NCBI GenBank assembly: GCA_028694075.1
Contig: JAQUUD010000017.1
Coordinates: 1 to 22,674, forward strand
Length of the DNA stretch: 22,674 bases
From: Clostridia bacterium
Lineage (GTDB): Bacteria; Bacillota; Clostridia; Christensenellales; UBA1242
Reading direction: 5' to 3'
Under the pieces are notes generated by a model. It did not search any database. It worked only from the letters and a program-made list of their open reading frames with translations, and was not told where the DNA came from. How positions within the stretch are numbered: the first letter of the stretch is position 1; every line of letters begins with the position of its first letter. Shown in pieces: positions 21,321 through 22,674 of this stretch. The translations under genes were made by a program, and so were the position numbers.

Positions 21321-22412
21321 ATGAAAATAGGAGTTGTTGGCTTGCCAAATGTCGGGAAAAGCACATTATTTAATGCCCTTTCACAAGCGGGAGCAGAAAG
21401 TGCGAATTATCCGTTTTGCACAATTGAGCCAAACATAGGCATTGTTGATATAAAAGATGAAAGGCTGGGAAATCTTGCCAAACTTTATAATACGAAAAAT
21501 ATTGTTCCCGCTTGTATTGAGTTTGTGGATATTGCGGGCTTGGTTAAAGGCGCAAGCAAAGGCGAAGGCTTAGGTAATAAATTTTTAAGCCATATAAGAG
21601 AAGTTGATGCCATTGTGCATGTTGTGCGTTGTTTTGACAATGACAAAATCATTAATGTTTACGGGAACACTGACCCCGAGCGGGACATTGAAATTGTTAA
21701 TTTGGAATTAATACTCGCCGACCTTGAAAGCATTGAAAAAAGATATGATAAAGCCTTAAAAAATGCGAAACAAGGCGACAAACTGGCTCAGCAAGAAGCC
21801 GAAGTTATTAAAAAAATTAAAAATGTGCTTGAACAATATAAACCTGTTCGCACAATGAAATTTGATAAGGAAGAAGAAAAAATTGTTAAATCATTGTTTT
21901 TATTAAGTTCAAAACCGGTTATTTATGCTGCAAACATCAGCGAATTGGATTTAGGCAAGCCAGATAACTCTTATGTGCAAATTGTTAAAGACATTGCAAA
22001 AAAAGAGAATGCGGAAATTATTGTCTTGTGTGCAAAAATTGAAGAGGAACTTGCGAACTTAACAGAAGAAGACAGCGAAATGTTCAAAAAGGAACTTGGA
22101 ATCACTGAAAGCGGACTTGATAAACTTGCAAAAGCGAGTTATTCACTTTTAGGGCTTATGAGTTTTTTGACAGCGGGCGAAAAAGAAGTGCGCGCTTGGA
22201 CAATTGAAAAAAATTCAAAAGCACCGCAGGCGGCGGGGAAAATTCACACCGATTTTGAAAGAGGCTTTATAAAAGCGGAAATTGTGAATTATTCAGATTT
22301 AATGCAATGCGGAAATTGGGTTTTAGCAAAAGAAAAAGGCAAAGTCCGCATTGAAGGCAAAGAATATATTATGCAAGACGGCGATGTTGTTGTTTTCAAG
22401 TTTAATGTTTGA
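21321..22412 (+). CDS. ychF: Ribosome-binding ATPase YchF (OLA1 family)
   Basis: The 363 residues match the usual YchF length. Seen in order: P-loop GLPNVGKST (7-15), the switch region NYPFCTIEPN (29-38), DIAGLVKGASKGEGLGNKFL (70-89), the altered base-specificity motif NISE (205-208) in place of the GTPase NKxD, which explains the ATP preference of the family, and a C-terminal TGS domain (about 280-363). YchF binds the 50S/70S ribosome and is linked to stress responses and translation control. A coiled-coil insertion lies near 130-180. AAGGAG (21304-21309, inside lepB) is 11 nt before the ATG and only 4 nt separate the genes, so translation is coupled to lepB. It ends in TGA. Confidence 0.97.
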   Translation: MKIGVVGLPNVGKSTLFNALSQAGAESANYPFCTIEPNIGIVDIKDERLGNLAKLYNTKNIVPACIEFVDIAGLVKGASKGEGLGNKFLSHIREVDAIVHVVRCFDNDKIINVYGNTDPERDIEIVNLELILADLESIEKRYDKALKNAKQGDKLAQQEAEVIKKIKNVLEQYKPVRTMKFDKEEEKIVKSLFLLSSKPVIYAANISELDLGKPDNSYVQIVKDIAKKENAEIIVLCAKIEEELANLTEEDSEMFKKELGITESGLDKLAKASYSLLGLMSFLTAGEKEVRAWTIEKNSKAPQAAGKIHTDFERGFIKAEIVNYSDLMQCGNWVLAKEKGKVRIEGKEYIMQDGDVVVFKFNV

Positions 22413-22438
22413 GAACTAAAAATTGGTTTGGGAAAATA

Positions 22439-22447
22439 TGTTATAAT
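22439..22447 (+). promoter_or_regulatory. Orphan extended -10 box upstream of cloverleaf copy 4
   Basis: TGT-TATAAT ends at 22447. The next ATG is followed directly by TAG, and there is no open reading frame before the window end. Spacing to the cloverleaf (about 137 nt) is close to that before copy 1 (about 124 nt). No -35 lies at the right distance. Confidence 0.35.
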
Positions 22448-22583
22448 AAAAAATGTAGGCAAAAAACGTTTATTAAAACATATGCTTGAAATAACGATAA
22501 TGTTTCAACAAGCAAGAATTAAATGATTTAGTAGTAGTAAAACAAAATAATAGATTGTTATAGTTTGTAATAAAAAGCAGATA

Positions 22584-22674
22584 CAGGCGACGGAAGTAAA
22601 TTTTGGCAAAAGCCAAAATTTTGCAAGAGAAATCTCGCGCTTGATTTTAAACTTCGTTTAAAATCAAGCCTTCC
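22584..22674. repeat. Cloverleaf palindromic element, copy 4 (cut by window end)
   Basis: Visible outer stem: GGAAG (22592-22596) with CTTCC (22670-22674), where the window ends. Arms: 22598-22607/22612-22621 (10 bp, loop AAAA), 22623-22628/22633-22638 (6 positions with one mismatch, loop GAAA) and 22640-22652/22656-22668 (13 bp, loop TTC). Linkers are 1 nt each. If the outer stem is 13 bp as in the other copies, it starts at 22584 (CAGGCGACGGAAG) and the bases after the window should read GTCGCCTG. It lies 3' of ychF. Confidence 0.8.

Noticed and set aside
5084..22674. CRISPR array
   Set aside because: The repeated elements differ in sequence, are kilobases apart and have no spacers between identical repeats; no cas genes are present.
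1..22674. Mycoplasma-like code with TGA as tryptophan
   Set aside because: Several genes end at TGA at the family's expected length, and tryptophans are encoded by TGG.

Overview
The window is a low-GC (roughly 30% by eye) bacterial chromosome segment, most likely from an uncultured Clostridia-like member of the Bacillota. Pointers are a SpoVB-type flippase, the DUF421-DUF4363 gene pair, a high-cysteine HCB13-like peptide typical of clostridia, QueH, DegV, and strong AGGAG-type ribosome sites. TGA is used as a stop (queH, ychF, both small helix-turn-helix genes), so the standard bacterial code applies. Most genes are housekeeping genes. No phage, insertion sequence, CRISPR array, tRNA or rRNA is visible.

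Layout. 1-2100, minus strand: the N-terminal part of ComEC (cut by the window edge) and, upstream of it, a GNAT-like protein with a lysine-rich tail. 2214-4927, plus strand: SpoVB-like flippase, DUF421 (YetF) protein and DUF4363 protein. 5288-6016, minus: glycerophosphodiester phosphodiesterase. 6444-11354, minus: uvrA and, upstream of it, uvrB. 11644-12480, minus: two related small proteins with a helix-turn-helix-like region and a C-terminal membrane anchor. 12790-16158, minus: a 1122-residue secreted Ig-like repeat surface protein with its own strong promoter and terminator. 16601-16858, plus: Gly/Cys-rich HCB13-like peptide. 17149-18677, minus: HU and DegV. 18997-22412, plus: radC, queH, lepB, ychF.

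The most unusual feature lies between the genes. Four intergenic spaces (5084-5189, 6201-6302, 11484-11575, 22584 to the window end) each hold an element of about 92-106 nt with the same plan: an outer stem closing three consecutive hairpins with 0-3 nt linkers, i.e. a four-way junction or cloverleaf. In the three complete copies the outer stem is exactly 13 bp. Stem sequences differ almost completely between copies while pairing is kept. I do not recognise the family. All four sit 3' of at least one gene. The last copy is cut by the window end and predicts the next bases.

A second theme is translation starts. uvrB, lepB and the GNAT-like gene have good sigma-A -10 boxes only 6-8 nt before the ATG and no ribosome-binding site, so their mRNAs are probably leaderless. 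yetF, spoVB and one helix-turn-helix gene may follow the same plan. glpQ-like, the surface protein, HCB13, HU, degV and ychF have ordinary Shine-Dalgarno leaders.
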